Assembly (NCBI GenBank): GCA_947503575.1
Contig: CANNDZ010000001.1
Coordinates: forward strand, 1,364,001 to 1,428,000
From: an uncultured Kordiimonas sp.
Lineage (GTDB): Bacteria; Pseudomonadota; Alphaproteobacteria; Sphingomonadales; Kordiimonadaceae
Direction of reading: 5' to 3'
Length of the DNA stretch: 64,000 nucleotides
The position numbers and the translations under genes are program-made. The stretch's first letter is position 1; each line of letters opens with the position of its first letter. Under the pieces are notes generated by a model. That model made no database searches. It was not told where the DNA came from and saw nothing but the letters and a program-made list of their open reading frames with translations. Below are positions 34,682 to 43,652 of this stretch, one piece after another.

Positions 34682-36226
34682 ATGCGTTTTTTGGTGGGAT
34701 TGCTGATTGCCTGTTGCGGGTGGTTTGGATCAGCAACAGCGGCGCAGGACGCTGACCGTCTGGCGCGTGTCGCAGGGGATGCACTTTATTGGCATCTGGA
34801 TAATGGGCGTGGTCGCCAAGCCTTTGAAATGATGCCAAAAGGGGGGGATATCCACACTCACCTGCGCGGTGCCATCTATGCGGAAACATGGCTGGAATGG
34901 GCGGCGGAAGACGGGCTGTGCGCCGACATGAACGTGCCCGAGCTGCGGTTCAAGGAGCGTGCGACCTGTGAAGAAAGCGGCTGGATAACTGCCGCCGAGG
35001 CACAATCTGTGGAGTTCTATCGCTATGAGTTGATCAACGCGCTCAGCACCCGCAGTTATGTCCCCACCAACGGCTGGTCCGGCCATAATCAGTTTTTTGG
35101 AACTTTCGCAAAAATCGCGGCCAAGCCACAACGCCTCGGCGATCAGCTTGCGGCAGTGGCAGAACGCGCGGGTCGCCAGAACATCCTGTATCTGGAGTTG
35201 ATGGAAACCATTTTGTTGCCGCAGCTTTTCCCCCTGGTGGCAGATGTGAAAATGACCGGTGATGCCGCCACCGATTATCAGGCCCTTATGGCAAGTCCTT
35301 TCGGGGCAAAACTTGACGAATTAACAGAGAATATTCAGCTGCAGTTCGCGTATGCAAAAACCCGCAAGCGAGAGGTCCTGGGCTGCGATACACCGTCCCC
35401 GAAGGTGGGCTGCGATGTTGAAATCCGCTTTTTGCATCAGGTGGTTCGGTCGTTTGAGCCAGCCATGGTATACGCCCAAATCATTCTGGGGTGGTCGGTC
35501 ATGGAAAAAGCAAGCGAAGTGGTTGGCCTCAATCTGGTTGCGCCCGAAGATGGCTTTATCGCGCTGCGGGATTATACACAGCACATGCGCATGATCGACC
35601 ATCTGTATCAGGCGCGCGGGCCGCAAAATATCAGCTTGCATGCGGGCGAGCTTGCGCTGGGGCTGGTGCGGCCGCGGCAACTCCGGTTTCATATCCGGCA
35701 GGCGATAGAAACTGGCCACGCCAAGCGCATTGGCCACGGCGTTGCCATCGCCTTTGAGGATAACCACGAGCAATTGTTGGAGAAAATGGTTGCTGAAGAT
35801 ATTCTTGTGGAAATTAACCTGACCAGCAATGACACCATTTTAGGTATTTCCGGTCCTGATCATCCCATCGTTTTGTATCGTGATATGGAAGTGCCCTACA
35901 CCATCAGTACTGACGACGAGGGTGTGTCGCGTATTGATCTGACACACGAATATATGCGCCTTGCTCGTACTTATCAGGTACCCTATTTTGAAATTCGACA
36001 GGCATCGCGGAATTCGCTGACATACAGTTTTCTGAACGGGGACAGTCTGTGGACTTCTGACGAATGTCAGGCGGATCTGGGGGCGGGGCGTGACCCCGGC
36101 AATAAGTGTCAACAATTACTGGATAAGAGCGACAAGGCTCGCCTCCAATGGAAATTGGAACAGCGCTTTAAGATATTCGAATCGAACATGAAAGTTCCTG
36201 AGCGCAAGCTCAACTCTTTCAATTAA
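34682..36226 (+). CDS. Exported ADA2/ADGF-type adenosine deaminase
   Basis: This protein has 514 residues from the ATG at 34682 with GGAGGG upstream. The signal peptide (RFLVGLLIACCGWFGSATAA) and the MPKGGDIHTHLRGAIYAETW motif (metal HxH) are typical of the ADGF/CECR1 (ADA2) branch rather than cytoplasmic Add, as is the long insert after it. NISLHAGE, KRIGHGVAI and TISTDDEGVSR supply the remaining catalytic His, Glu and Asp residues. It should convert adenosine or deoxyadenosine to inosine compounds in the periplasm or outside the cell. Together with the S1/P1 nuclease and PhoD it fits extracellular nucleic acid digestion. Confidence 0.85.
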   Translation: MRFLVGLLIACCGWFGSATAAQDADRLARVAGDALYWHLDNGRGRQAFEMMPKGGDIHTHLRGAIYAETWLEWAAEDGLCADMNVPELRFKERATCEESGWITAAEAQSVEFYRYELINALSTRSYVPTNGWSGHNQFFGTFAKIAAKPQRLGDQLAAVAERAGRQNILYLELMETILLPQLFPLVADVKMTGDAATDYQALMASPFGAKLDELTENIQLQFAYAKTRKREVLGCDTPSPKVGCDVEIRFLHQVVRSFEPAMVYAQIILGWSVMEKASEVVGLNLVAPEDGFIALRDYTQHMRMIDHLYQARGPQNISLHAGELALGLVRPRQLRFHIRQAIETGHAKRIGHGVAIAFEDNHEQLLEKMVAEDILVEINLTSNDTILGISGPDHPIVLYRDMEVPYTISTDDEGVSRIDLTHEYMRLARTYQVPYFEIRQASRNSLTYSFLNGDSLWTSDECQADLGAGRDPGNKCQQLLDKSDKARLQWKLEQRFKIFESNMKVPERKLNSFN

Positions 36227-36301
36227 TTTGCAATTCGCCAATAGTGGGGCATGCCCTTGGGGCAGAAAATACAAACCTGTTAACCGGGTGGGGGAAACTG
36301 A

Positions 36302-37930
36302 ATGTCAGACCAAACCAGTGCCAAAACTGGGGCCAACACTTTTGCCGATGTAACACCCACATCGCAAACCTCAGCCGATATAAACGCAGGCTTTGCCTTC
36401 TTTCTTGATGTTGTCGTCAATATATTTGTGCTTGCCGGCATTTTACTAGGAGCCTTCAACTTTCCGGTGGAAATTGTTTTTGGCCGCATCATCCCCGGGG
36501 CTATCGCCGGTATCTTGTTTGGAAACGTGGTCTTCATCTGGTTTGCGAAAAAAACTGCAGAGGAAACAGGCAATCCGGCTTTAACGTCTATCCCGCTGGG
36601 GATAGACCTGCCCACCGTGTTCGGTATGTGTTTCTTTATCCTGGGGCCTGTTTACCTTGCCAACGTTGAGGCAGTGGGAGAGTTGGCGGCCGCTGAAAAA
36701 GCCTGGATCATCGGCATGGCAAGCACGCTGTGGATGGCTGTGATCAAGATGGGCCTGTCGTTTTTTGCCCGCGCTATGCAAGTCGAACTCCCGCAAATGG
36801 CCCTTATTGGGGCCATGGCCGCCATCGCAACCGTGTGGTTGGGGGCAGAAGCCATCTACGGCGTTTTTGAGCTGCCAGAGGTGGGTATCGTTTCCCTGAT
36901 GGTGATGGCCTACGCGCTGATTGCAGGTCACAAGCTACCGTTTAACATGCCAGGCGCGGTGATTGCCATTCTGGGCGGTACGATCCTCTATTACATTTTG
37001 GCGTTTGCAGGTGTTGGTGAAAATTATGTGGTGCGCGAAGCACCTGAACTTGTGTCTGCCATCCCATCCCCCAGCCTTGGTGGGTTTACAGGCATGTTTG
37101 GTGAAGTGACCAATTATCTCGGTATTATCCTGCCTTTTGCTCTATTAATTGCTGCCAGCAGCGTCAATGTGGTGGCGGGTGCGCGGGTTATCGGCGACGA
37201 TTATGATGCCAGCAAAGTGGTGAAAATCGACTCTGTCGCAACAGCGGTCAGCGCGCTCTTTGGTGGAGTGGTGCAGACCACGCCTTACTTCGGTCATGCC
37301 ACCTACAAGCGCATGGGGGCGCGTACCAACTATGCGATTGGCGCAGTAAGTGTGATTACAATTGGCGGTTTCCTTGGCGTTATTGCTTTGGCGTCGCAAA
37401 TGATCCCGGCGGCGGTTTTGAAACCCATTTTAGTGGTCGTGGCCTGCGATATCATGCGGCTTGCCTTCACAGGCGGCGATGTGCGCCATGCCCCCGCTTT
37501 GTTGTTTGCCGTGGTGCCGGGCATCCTGAATTACACTTTCACAAAAGTATCGGAGCTGTATGGCAAGCTGGGTGTGTCGGTTCAGCAATCGCTGGGCAGC
37601 GAATGGCTCGCAGGCTATAACCTGATGGGGGCGATGTCGAAGGGTTATATCCTGACCAGCATATTGTGGGGTGCCATGATTGTCTGGATCATTGACCGCA
37701 AGCTTGTTCGCGCGGCCGGGGCCGCAATTGTCGCCGCGATTTGCACCGAGGTTGGCATCATTCATTCGGTTGCCCCCACAGGCGGTATGTATCTGCCGTG
37801 GGCAATTGGCGATCTTGGCGGGTTAGAGATTTTACCTCATCGGTTGGCAGTCGGTTATTTAATCGCGGGGCTGATGTTGTTTGGTTTTAATATGACCAAA
37901 AACGAGGCCGGTGAGCCAAACAAATCTTGA
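36302..37930 (+). CDS. NCS2-type xanthine/uracil permease family protein
   Basis: This 542-residue protein has about 12-14 hydrophobic helices. Segments such as SIPLGIDLPTVFG, LPFALLIAASSVNVVAGARVIGDDYD and VQTTPYFGHATYKRMGARTNYAIG follow the NCS2/SLC23 pattern (the last corresponds to the conserved substrate loop). An N-terminal ~25-residue soluble leader precedes the first helix. It likely imports a nucleobase with H+ or Na+. It is placed between the exported adenosine deaminase and deoC, with the RutR-type site overlapping its stop codon. Confidence 0.75.
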   Translation: MSDQTSAKTGANTFADVTPTSQTSADINAGFAFFLDVVVNIFVLAGILLGAFNFPVEIVFGRIIPGAIAGILFGNVVFIWFAKKTAEETGNPALTSIPLGIDLPTVFGMCFFILGPVYLANVEAVGELAAAEKAWIIGMASTLWMAVIKMGLSFFARAMQVELPQMALIGAMAAIATVWLGAEAIYGVFELPEVGIVSLMVMAYALIAGHKLPFNMPGAVIAILGGTILYYILAFAGVGENYVVREAPELVSAIPSPSLGGFTGMFGEVTNYLGIILPFALLIAASSVNVVAGARVIGDDYDASKVVKIDSVATAVSALFGGVVQTTPYFGHATYKRMGARTNYAIGAVSVITIGGFLGVIALASQMIPAAVLKPILVVVACDIMRLAFTGGDVRHAPALLFAVVPGILNYTFTKVSELYGKLGVSVQQSLGSEWLAGYNLMGAMSKGYILTSILWGAMIVWIIDRKLVRAAGAAIVAAICTEVGIIHSVAPTGGMYLPWAIGDLGGLEILPHRLAVGYLIAGLMLFGFNMTKNEAGEPNKS

Positions 37931-37942
37931 CCAAATGGTCAG
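37927..37942. promoter_or_regulatory. RutR-type operator upstream of deoC
   Basis: TTGACCAAATGGTCAG matches the E. coli RutR consensus TTGACCANNTGGTCAA at all defined positions except the last. It begins within the stop codon of the permease gene and ends 60 bp before deoC. A RutR-like regulator is encoded at 56174. Confidence 0.75.
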
Positions 37943-38002
37943 TATTGGGGTTTATGCAGCCGTAATGCTAAAAATCGGAACGCTGATAACAGGACAAGAC
38001 AC

Positions 38003-38959
38003 GTGACGGATACGTTGGCAAACCAGGGCACAACTTTCCACGCCGATTGGCTGGAAGGCATCAGGGTCAACAAAAGCGCTGTGGAGCGCAGAACCGCGAC
38101 CCTCGGTGGTCGGCGGGCTGTCAAAAAAGACAGCCAGATTGCTTTTATGCTGAAGGCCATAAGCTGTATTGACCTGACGACCCTGGCTGGTGATGACACG
38201 CCGGGCCGCGTGCGCCGCCTGTGCGGCAAAGCGCGGCAGCCCGTACGCCGCGACATTCTGGATGCGTTGGGCGTTGCAGACATCCGCCTGACTACGGGGG
38301 CTGTGTGCGTTTACCACGAGATGGTTGAAGAAGCCGTTGCTGCGCTTGATGGTTCTGGCGTGCCCGTTGCAGCTGTTTCTACAGGGTTTCCGGCAGGCCT
38401 TGCCCCCATGGAAACCCGGCTGGAGGAAATCAAACGCTCTGTCGCCGCTGGTGCCCGGGAAATTGATATTGTCGTAACCCGGGCGCATGTCCTGACTGGC
38501 AACTGGCAGGCACTATATGATGAAGTGCGGGCGTTCAAGGATGCCTGCGGCCCGGCGCTGATGAAATCCATTCTGGCCACTGGCGAGCATGGTAATCTCA
38601 CGCAAGTTGGCAAGGCGTCTATGGTGGCCATGATGGCTGGGTCTGATTTCATCAAAACATCAACCGGCATGGAAGGCGTGAACGCGACATTGCCGGTGTC
38701 GCTGGTGATGATCCGTCAAATCAGGGACTTTTATGAGCGTACCGGCCAAAAAGTAGGCTACAAACCGGCGGGTGGCATCAAGGCCGCGAAAGAAGCCGTT
38801 TTGTATCTGGCACTGATAAAAGAAGAGCTGGGCCGTGACTGGATGGAGCCAGAGCTGTTCCGCTTCGGGGCATCAAGCCTGCTTGGTGATCTGGAGCGGC
38901 AATTAGAGTATCATGCGACCGGGGCGTATTCGGTCGGTTACCGGCATCCGATGGGCTAG
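38003..38959 (+). CDS. deoC: Deoxyribose-phosphate aldolase
   Basis: This 318-residue enzyme starts at GTG after AGGACAAG. The Schiff-base lysine is Lys218 in DFIKTSTGMEG; YKPAGGIK supplies the second lysine. STGFPAG and REIDIVV correspond to the barrel strands. The N-terminal ~60 residues extend beyond short bacterial DeoC, as in eukaryotic-like DERA. It splits 2-deoxyribose-5-phosphate to glyceraldehyde-3-phosphate and acetaldehyde. The next gene, a double-domain aldehyde dehydrogenase 9 bp away, can oxidise the acetaldehyde. Transcription is probably under the RutR-like site just upstream. Confidence 0.93.
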   Translation: MTDTLANQGTTFHADWLEGIRVNKSAVERRTATLGGRRAVKKDSQIAFMLKAISCIDLTTLAGDDTPGRVRRLCGKARQPVRRDILDALGVADIRLTTGAVCVYHEMVEEAVAALDGSGVPVAAVSTGFPAGLAPMETRLEEIKRSVAAGAREIDIVVTRAHVLTGNWQALYDEVRAFKDACGPALMKSILATGEHGNLTQVGKASMVAMMAGSDFIKTSTGMEGVNATLPVSLVMIRQIRDFYERTGQKVGYKPAGGIKAAKEAVLYLALIKEELGRDWMEPELFRFGASSLLGDLERQLEYHATGAYSVGYRHPMG

Positions 38960-38968
38960 GGGACAGAT

Positions 38969-41377
38969 ATGAGTGTAAGCGAAATACTTGAAACTATGGA
39001 TTACGGACCTGCCCTGGAAAGCCGTGCGAAGGCTGATGAATGGCTTGCAGGCCACGACCATCATTTTGGCCTGTTTATCAATGGCGGATGGGTCACCCCT
39101 GAAGGTGCCAAAACGTTTGATACGTTTTCGCCGTCAACCGGTGAAAAACTCGCATCGCTAACCTCGGCGCGGCAGGATGATGTGGACGCAGCTGTTGCTG
39201 CTGCCCGCACAGCACAAGGTGGCTGGGCGAAAATTGGTGGTCATGCGCGCGCACGGTATCTTTATGCGCTGGCGCGTTTGGTGCAAAAGCATTCGCGCAT
39301 TTTGTCGGTGCTCGAATCGCTGGATAACGGCAAGCCGATCCGTGAAAGCCGCGATATTGATATTCCGCTGGTCGCCCGCCACTTCTATCACCATGCCGGT
39401 TGGGCGCAGCTTCTGGATGATGAATTCCCCGACCACGAGGCCGTGGGCGTGGCAGGCCAGGTGATCCCCTGGAACTTTCCCCTGCTGATGATGGCATGGA
39501 AAATTGCACCTGCGCTCGCTGCGGGCAATACCGTTGTGATGAAGCCGGCTGAGTTCACCTCGTTAACGGCCCTGATGTTTGCCGAACTGTGTATGGAGGC
39601 GGGCCTTCCAAAAGGCGTGGTGAACATCATCACCGGCGCTGGCGACGTAGGCGCCATGGTGGTGGATGCAGATGTTGACAAGGTTGCCTTCACCGGATCC
39701 ACCAACGTGGGTAAGCATATCCGCCGGTCCATAGCCGGGTCCGGTAAAAAGCTGACACTGGAGTTAGGTGGCAAGTCCCCTTTCATCGTTTTCGAAGATG
39801 CAGACCTTGATGGTGCCGTAGAGGGCATTGTGGATGCCATCTGGTTCAATCAGGGCGAAGTGTGCTGCGCTGGGTCGCGCCTTTTGGTGCAGGAAGGCAT
39901 TGCAGACCAGTTTTTCGCCAAACTGAAAACCCGCATGGGTAAACTGCGTATCGGTGACAGCCTAGATAAATGCATTGATATCGGTGCTGTGGTCGACAAA
40001 GTGCAGCAGGATCGCATTGAAGCCCTTGTGGCGCAGGGCGCTGCTGAAGGCGCAGAGATTTTCCAGGCAAATTGCCCTATGCCGGAGCAGGGCGCGTTTT
40101 ACCCACCAACACTGGTGACAAACGTGAGCACGGATAACACGCTTTTTAAGGAAGAAGTGTTTGGCCCGGTTTTGACCGCCATTACGTTCCGCACGCAAAA
40201 TGAAGCTGTTGGTCTTGCCAACAACACGCGGTACGGCCTGGCCGGCAGTATCTGGAGCGAGAGCATCAGTCGCGCGCTTGAAGTGGCACCGGCGATAAAA
40301 GCAGGCATTATCTGGATTAATGGCACAAATATGTTTGATGCCGCCGTAGGTTTTGGTGGCTACCGTGAAAGCGGCTTTGGCCGGGAAGGGGGCCGCGAAG
40401 GCATGCTGGCATACCTGAAGCCAAAGTATGAGAAGACGCTGAAAGCCTGGTCACCGATTACTGCACCAGTAGATGTGAAGCCTGCAAAACCGGTTAACGG
40501 TTTGCCCAGCGTGGACCAGACGGCCAAAATGTATATTGGCGGTAAGCAGGCGCGGCCCGATGGTGGCGACTCGGTTGCTATTGCAACCAGCAAAGGTGCG
40601 TTTGCCGGGCTGGTGGGGGATGGCAATTACAAGGATATCCGCAACGCTGTAGAAGCGGCTGGAAAGGCAGCCGGATGGGCCAAAACCGCTGGGCATTCCA
40701 AAGCGCAGATTTTGTATTTTATCGCCGAGAACCTTGGTTATCGGGCGGGTGAATTTCAAAGACGCCTGAGCGATCTTACAGGCGCAAGCGCCAAGGCTGC
40801 GGCGCATGAGGTTGACCTGTCGATTGAACGCTTGTTCGCCGCCGCCGCCATGGCCGACAAGCATGACGGCCTGGTGCACAGCCCACCCATTCGCGGTGTT
40901 GCACTGGCGATGAACGAACCCATCGGCACGCTGGGTATTGTGTGCCCGGACGAAGCGCCCTTGCTGGCGTTTGTGACGCTTACGGCGTTTGCGATTGCAG
41001 CAGGTAACACCACTGTTGTTATCCCGTCCCCGCGCTATCCGCTAATCGCAACAGATTTTTATCAGATCCTGGAAACGTCGGACGTGCCAGCGGGTGTGGT
41101 GAACATCGTGACCGGTGCACGGGATGCGATGGCCATGCCGCTTGCCAAGCATTACGGCATTGATGCCCTTTGGTATTTTGGTGACCGGGATGGCTGCGCG
41201 GATGTGGAGCGCGAGGCGGCTGAAAACATGAAGCGCACATGGTTGAATTATGGCATGGCCTATGATTTTACCAGCAACCAGCAGTTTGGTGCGCGCACCA
41301 TGATGGACCGTGCGTCTGAGGTCAAAAACATCTGGGTGCCATATGGTGACGCCAACGAAGGTGGCAAAAGCTACTAG
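38969..41377 (+). CDS. Two-domain aldehyde dehydrogenase, ALDH16 type
   Basis: This 802-residue protein is made of a complete ALDH domain (about residues 1-500) and a second, partial ALDH-like domain (about 505-802). The first has VIPWNFPLLMMAWKIAPALAAG, Glu265 in LELGGKSP, Cys299/Cys300 in QGEVCCAGSR and KEEVFGPVLTAITF, so it is catalytically complete. The second has cofactor-domain-like strands but no catalytic Cys loop. This architecture and length match the ALDH16 family; human ALDH16A1 lacks the cysteine, whereas bacterial members keep it. It lies directly after deoC, so acetaldehyde from deoxyribose is the obvious substrate. It ends one base before the convergent purine phosphorylase gene. 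Confidence 0.87.
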   Translation: MSVSEILETMDYGPALESRAKADEWLAGHDHHFGLFINGGWVTPEGAKTFDTFSPSTGEKLASLTSARQDDVDAAVAAARTAQGGWAKIGGHARARYLYALARLVQKHSRILSVLESLDNGKPIRESRDIDIPLVARHFYHHAGWAQLLDDEFPDHEAVGVAGQVIPWNFPLLMMAWKIAPALAAGNTVVMKPAEFTSLTALMFAELCMEAGLPKGVVNIITGAGDVGAMVVDADVDKVAFTGSTNVGKHIRRSIAGSGKKLTLELGGKSPFIVFEDADLDGAVEGIVDAIWFNQGEVCCAGSRLLVQEGIADQFFAKLKTRMGKLRIGDSLDKCIDIGAVVDKVQQDRIEALVAQGAAEGAEIFQANCPMPEQGAFYPPTLVTNVSTDNTLFKEEVFGPVLTAITFRTQNEAVGLANNTRYGLAGSIWSESISRALEVAPAIKAGIIWINGTNMFDAAVGFGGYRESGFGREGGREGMLAYLKPKYEKTLKAWSPITAPVDVKPAKPVNGLPSVDQTAKMYIGGKQARPDGGDSVAIATSKGAFAGLVGDGNYKDIRNAVEAAGKAAGWAKTAGHSKAQILYFIAENLGYRAGEFQRRLSDLTGASAKAAAHEVDLSIERLFAAAAMADKHDGLVHSPPIRGVALAMNEPIGTLGIVCPDEAPLLAFVTLTAFAIAAGNTTVVIPSPRYPLIATDFYQILETSDVPAGVVNIVTGARDAMAMPLAKHYGIDALWYFGDRDGCADVEREAAENMKRTWLNYGMAYDFTSNQQFGARTMMDRASEVKNIWVPYGDANEGGKSY

Positions 41378-41378
41378 G

Positions 41379-42200
41379 CTACGCAACGCGGCCGATGAAA
41401 GCGCGCAGTAGCTTCTCGAGGTTCACGGCCGCGACAGCGCCAAATTCCATAGTTTCGTCGTGCGTTAGCTCGTCGCCTGTCATGCCCGCAGCGTAATTGG
41501 TGATAGAGCTGATGCCGCAGACCCGCATGCCCACATGGCGGGCCGTTAGGCATTCTGGCACAGTTGACATGCCAACAGCATCTGCACCCATAATTCGAAA
41601 TGCACCAATTTCTGCCGGTGTTTCGAAGTTCGGCCCTTTTGCCATCAGGTACGTGCCCTCGTGCAGGTCAATACCCAGTGTTTTAGCGCAGGCATGCAGG
41701 TCACTGGTTAGTGCCTTGTCCCATGCGGCGGTGACGTCAGGGAAACGGGGGCCAAACCGGTCATCGTTAACCCCAACAAGCGGGTTAATGCCGGAAAAAT
41801 TAATATGGTCAGTAATCGCCATAAGGCTGCCGGGTCCGGCTTTTTCCATCAGGCTACCTGCCGCGTTGGTGAGAACCAGGATTTCAACGCCCAGCGCCCA
41901 CAAAACACGTGTTGAAAAAGCAAGTTTTTCAGGTGCATGGCCTTCATAGGCGTGGGCGCGGCCCTGCATGCAAATTACCGGTTTGCCCTCAAGCTTTCCA
42001 ATATGCATGTGGCCCGCGTGGCCTTCTACTGTCGGTTCAGGGAAACCTGGCAGATCGAGGTAGGAAAAGACGGTCGCGTCCTCAATGGCATCCGCCATGC
42101 TATTAAGCCCGCTGCCCAATACTAGCGCCATTTTGGGCATATCGCCGTTGAACCGTTCGCGAATATATTGTGCGCAGGTTTGAACGTCTTCAAAGCTCAT
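41379..42200 (-). CDS. Purine-nucleoside phosphorylase (trimeric PNP/MTAP family)
   Basis: This 273-residue enzyme has the class I trimeric PNP pattern: LVLGSGLNSMAD phosphate loop, GRAHAYEGHAPEK, VLTNAAGSL, KGPNFETPAEI (purine-site Glu), GMSTVPECLTA and SITNYAAGM (the purine-contacting Asn). It cleaves inosine, guanosine and their deoxy forms with phosphate to the base and (deoxy)ribose-1-phosphate. It is the last gene of the upp-gpt-PNP operon on the minus strand and feeds deoB and deoC. Confidence 0.9.
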   Translation of the reverse strand: MSFEDVQTCAQYIRERFNGDMPKMALVLGSGLNSMADAIEDATVFSYLDLPGFPEPTVEGHAGHMHIGKLEGKPVICMQGRAHAYEGHAPEKLAFSTRVLWALGVEILVLTNAAGSLMEKAGPGSLMAITDHINFSGINPLVGVNDDRFGPRFPDVTAAWDKALTSDLHACAKTLGIDLHEGTYLMAKGPNFETPAEIGAFRIMGADAVGMSTVPECLTARHVGMRVCGISSITNYAAGMTGDELTHDETMEFGAVAAVNLEKLLRAFIGRVA

Positions 42201-42250
42201 GATGGCGTCTCCTTAATCAAGTGTCAGATTTCGATCTCAGATGTCTGTTT

Positions 42251-42805
42251 TCAGATGTCTATTTCTGGCAAATCCAGGTTTTTGTGTTCACGAATTTCGT
42301 CTTTGGTCATGTCCGAAAGCTCATGCGGGAACACCAGCCAGTCATCAGTTTCATGGCAATAGAAATCTGGCTCAAGATCGGTCACATTGCGTGTTGGCTT
42401 AAAATATACCGTTGCAATCTTGATGATATCCGGCGTGTTGCGACGGCATTTTTCTTTCAGGTGGTCAATCGTGGCCGCAATGGACCGGCCGCTATCGAAC
42501 ACATCATCGACAATCAATAGGCTGTCTTCCGCGTTGATGTTGTTGACGATATATTCAAGGCCGTGAACTTTCACTTCCTTTTGTTGTTGCATGCCAATAT
42601 AGCTTGATGTGCGGATGGCGATATGGTCAGTGTCTACGCCGTAATAATCCAGAATTTCCTGAACGGCGATACCGGTCGGGGTGCCACCACGCCAGACACC
42701 CACAATAAATTTGGGGCGAAAGCCGCTTTTCAGTATTTTCACGCCCAGCTCAAACGAATCGTCTAGCAACTCCTGCGCTGTGACATATTTTTTTGTAACG
42801 CTCAT
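42251..42805 (-). CDS. Purine phosphoribosyltransferase (hypoxanthine/xanthine-guanine type)
   Basis: This 184-residue PRTase has the PRPP-binding loop LLIVDDVFDSGRSIAAT with the adjacent acidic pair, an N-terminal FIVGVWRGGTPTG loop and a C-terminal FPHELSDMT segment typical of Gpt-like enzymes. It converts a base released by the purine phosphorylase to the nucleotide. It starts 5 bp after upp and precedes the phosphorylase by 50 bp. Base preference (hypoxanthine, xanthine or guanine) cannot be decided by eye. Confidence 0.82.
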   Translation of the reverse strand: MSVTKKYVTAQELLDDSFELGVKILKSGFRPKFIVGVWRGGTPTGIAVQEILDYYGVDTDHIAIRTSSYIGMQQQKEVKVHGLEYIVNNINAEDSLLIVDDVFDSGRSIAATIDHLKEKCRRNTPDIIKIATVYFKPTRNVTDLEPDFYCHETDDWLVFPHELSDMTKDEIREHKNLDLPEIDI

Positions 42806-42810
42806 TAGCC

Positions 42811-43449
42811 TTAAACCCCTTTGGTTCCGAACAGTCTATCGCCCGCATCCCCAAGTCCCGGTACGATATATGCTTTTTCGTTTAATTGTTCATCGATAGA
42901 TGCCGTTACCACCGGCACATCAGGGTGTGCCTTGGTGAAGGTTTCGATGCCTTCAGGCGCTGCCAGCAAGCAAACAAACCGCAGATCGGTTGCGCCTGCA
43001 TCTTTCATTTCCTGAACGGCGCGCACAGCCGAATGGCCAGTCGCGAGCATTGGGTCAAGCACTACATTCAGGCGACTAGAAATATCCTTAGGCACTTTGA
43101 AAAAATACTTAGTCGGCTGCAGAGTTTCTTCGTCTCGCGCCAGACCGATTTGACCAACGCGCGCGGATGGCACCAACTCAAGCATTGGCCCCAACAGGCC
43201 GTCTCCGGCGCGCAAAACCGATATGAATGTCAGTTTTTTGCCAGCAAGCACGGGGGCTTCGGTTGGGCATACTGGTGTTTCAATCTGAATTTTGCCCAGT
43301 GGCAGATCTCTGAGCGCTTCATAGCCTAGAAACAAGCCGATTTCCCGCAATAATTTACGAAATTCTGCAGTGCTTGCTTCTTTACGCCGCAAAAGCGTCA
43401 GTTTGTGTTGCACCAATGGATGGTCAACAACGGTAACCGAAGTGGTCAT
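42811..43449 (-). CDS. upp: Uracil phosphoribosyltransferase
   Basis: This 212-residue enzyme of standard Upp length has [17 protein letters not shown] as the PRPP loop, [34 protein letters not shown] as the flexible hood, and the C-terminal uracil-binding [15 protein letters not shown]. It makes UMP from uracil and PRPP. It is the first gene of the minus-strand purine/pyrimidine salvage operon and is divergent from the nucleoside ABC transporter operon, across a 200-bp promoter region with a GTCAA-N6-TTGAC palindrome. Confidence 0.93.
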   Translation of the reverse strand: MTTSVTVVDHPLVQHKLTLLRRKEASTAEFRKLLREIGLFLGYEALRDLPLGKIQIETPVCPTEAPVLAGKKLTFISVLRAGDGLLGPMLELVPSARVGQIGLARDEETLQPTKYFFKVPKDISSRLNVVLDPMLATGHSAVRAVQEMKDAGATDLRFVCLLAAPEGIETFTKAHPDVPVVTASIDEQLNEKAYIVPGLGDAGDRLFGTKGV

Positions 43450-43543
43450 GCAATCGCTCCCCCTCTAATGGCACCAATCAGGTGACGTGGTTGCCTTCAT
43501 TAGTCATTTTGCGGCAGGCTGTCGACCCAATCCTGACTGAATT

Positions 43544-43559
43544 GTCAAAAATGGTTGAC
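43544..43559. promoter_or_regulatory. GTCAA-N6-TTGAC palindrome in the upp / nucleoside-ABC promoter region
   Basis: GTCAAAAATGGTTGAC is an inverted repeat of two 5-bp arms with a 6-bp spacer. The arms are those of the TTGAC-N6-GTCAA sites but in the opposite order. It lies about 95 bp from both starts. Binding by the RutR-like regulator is possible but not shown. Confidence 0.4.
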
Positions 43560-43652
43560 CTGCTACAAATGCTCTGGTTCCCTTGCGCCCGCCCTCGTGT
43601 TCGATGCATAAGGGAGCATAGGCATTTTTTCGCCAATGGGGAGCAAAAATTC

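Noticed and set aside
43482-43652. Upstream extension of the BMP-family binding protein
   Set aside because: The extension hides the signal peptide and overlaps the divergent promoter; the GTG at 43653 has a ribosome site.
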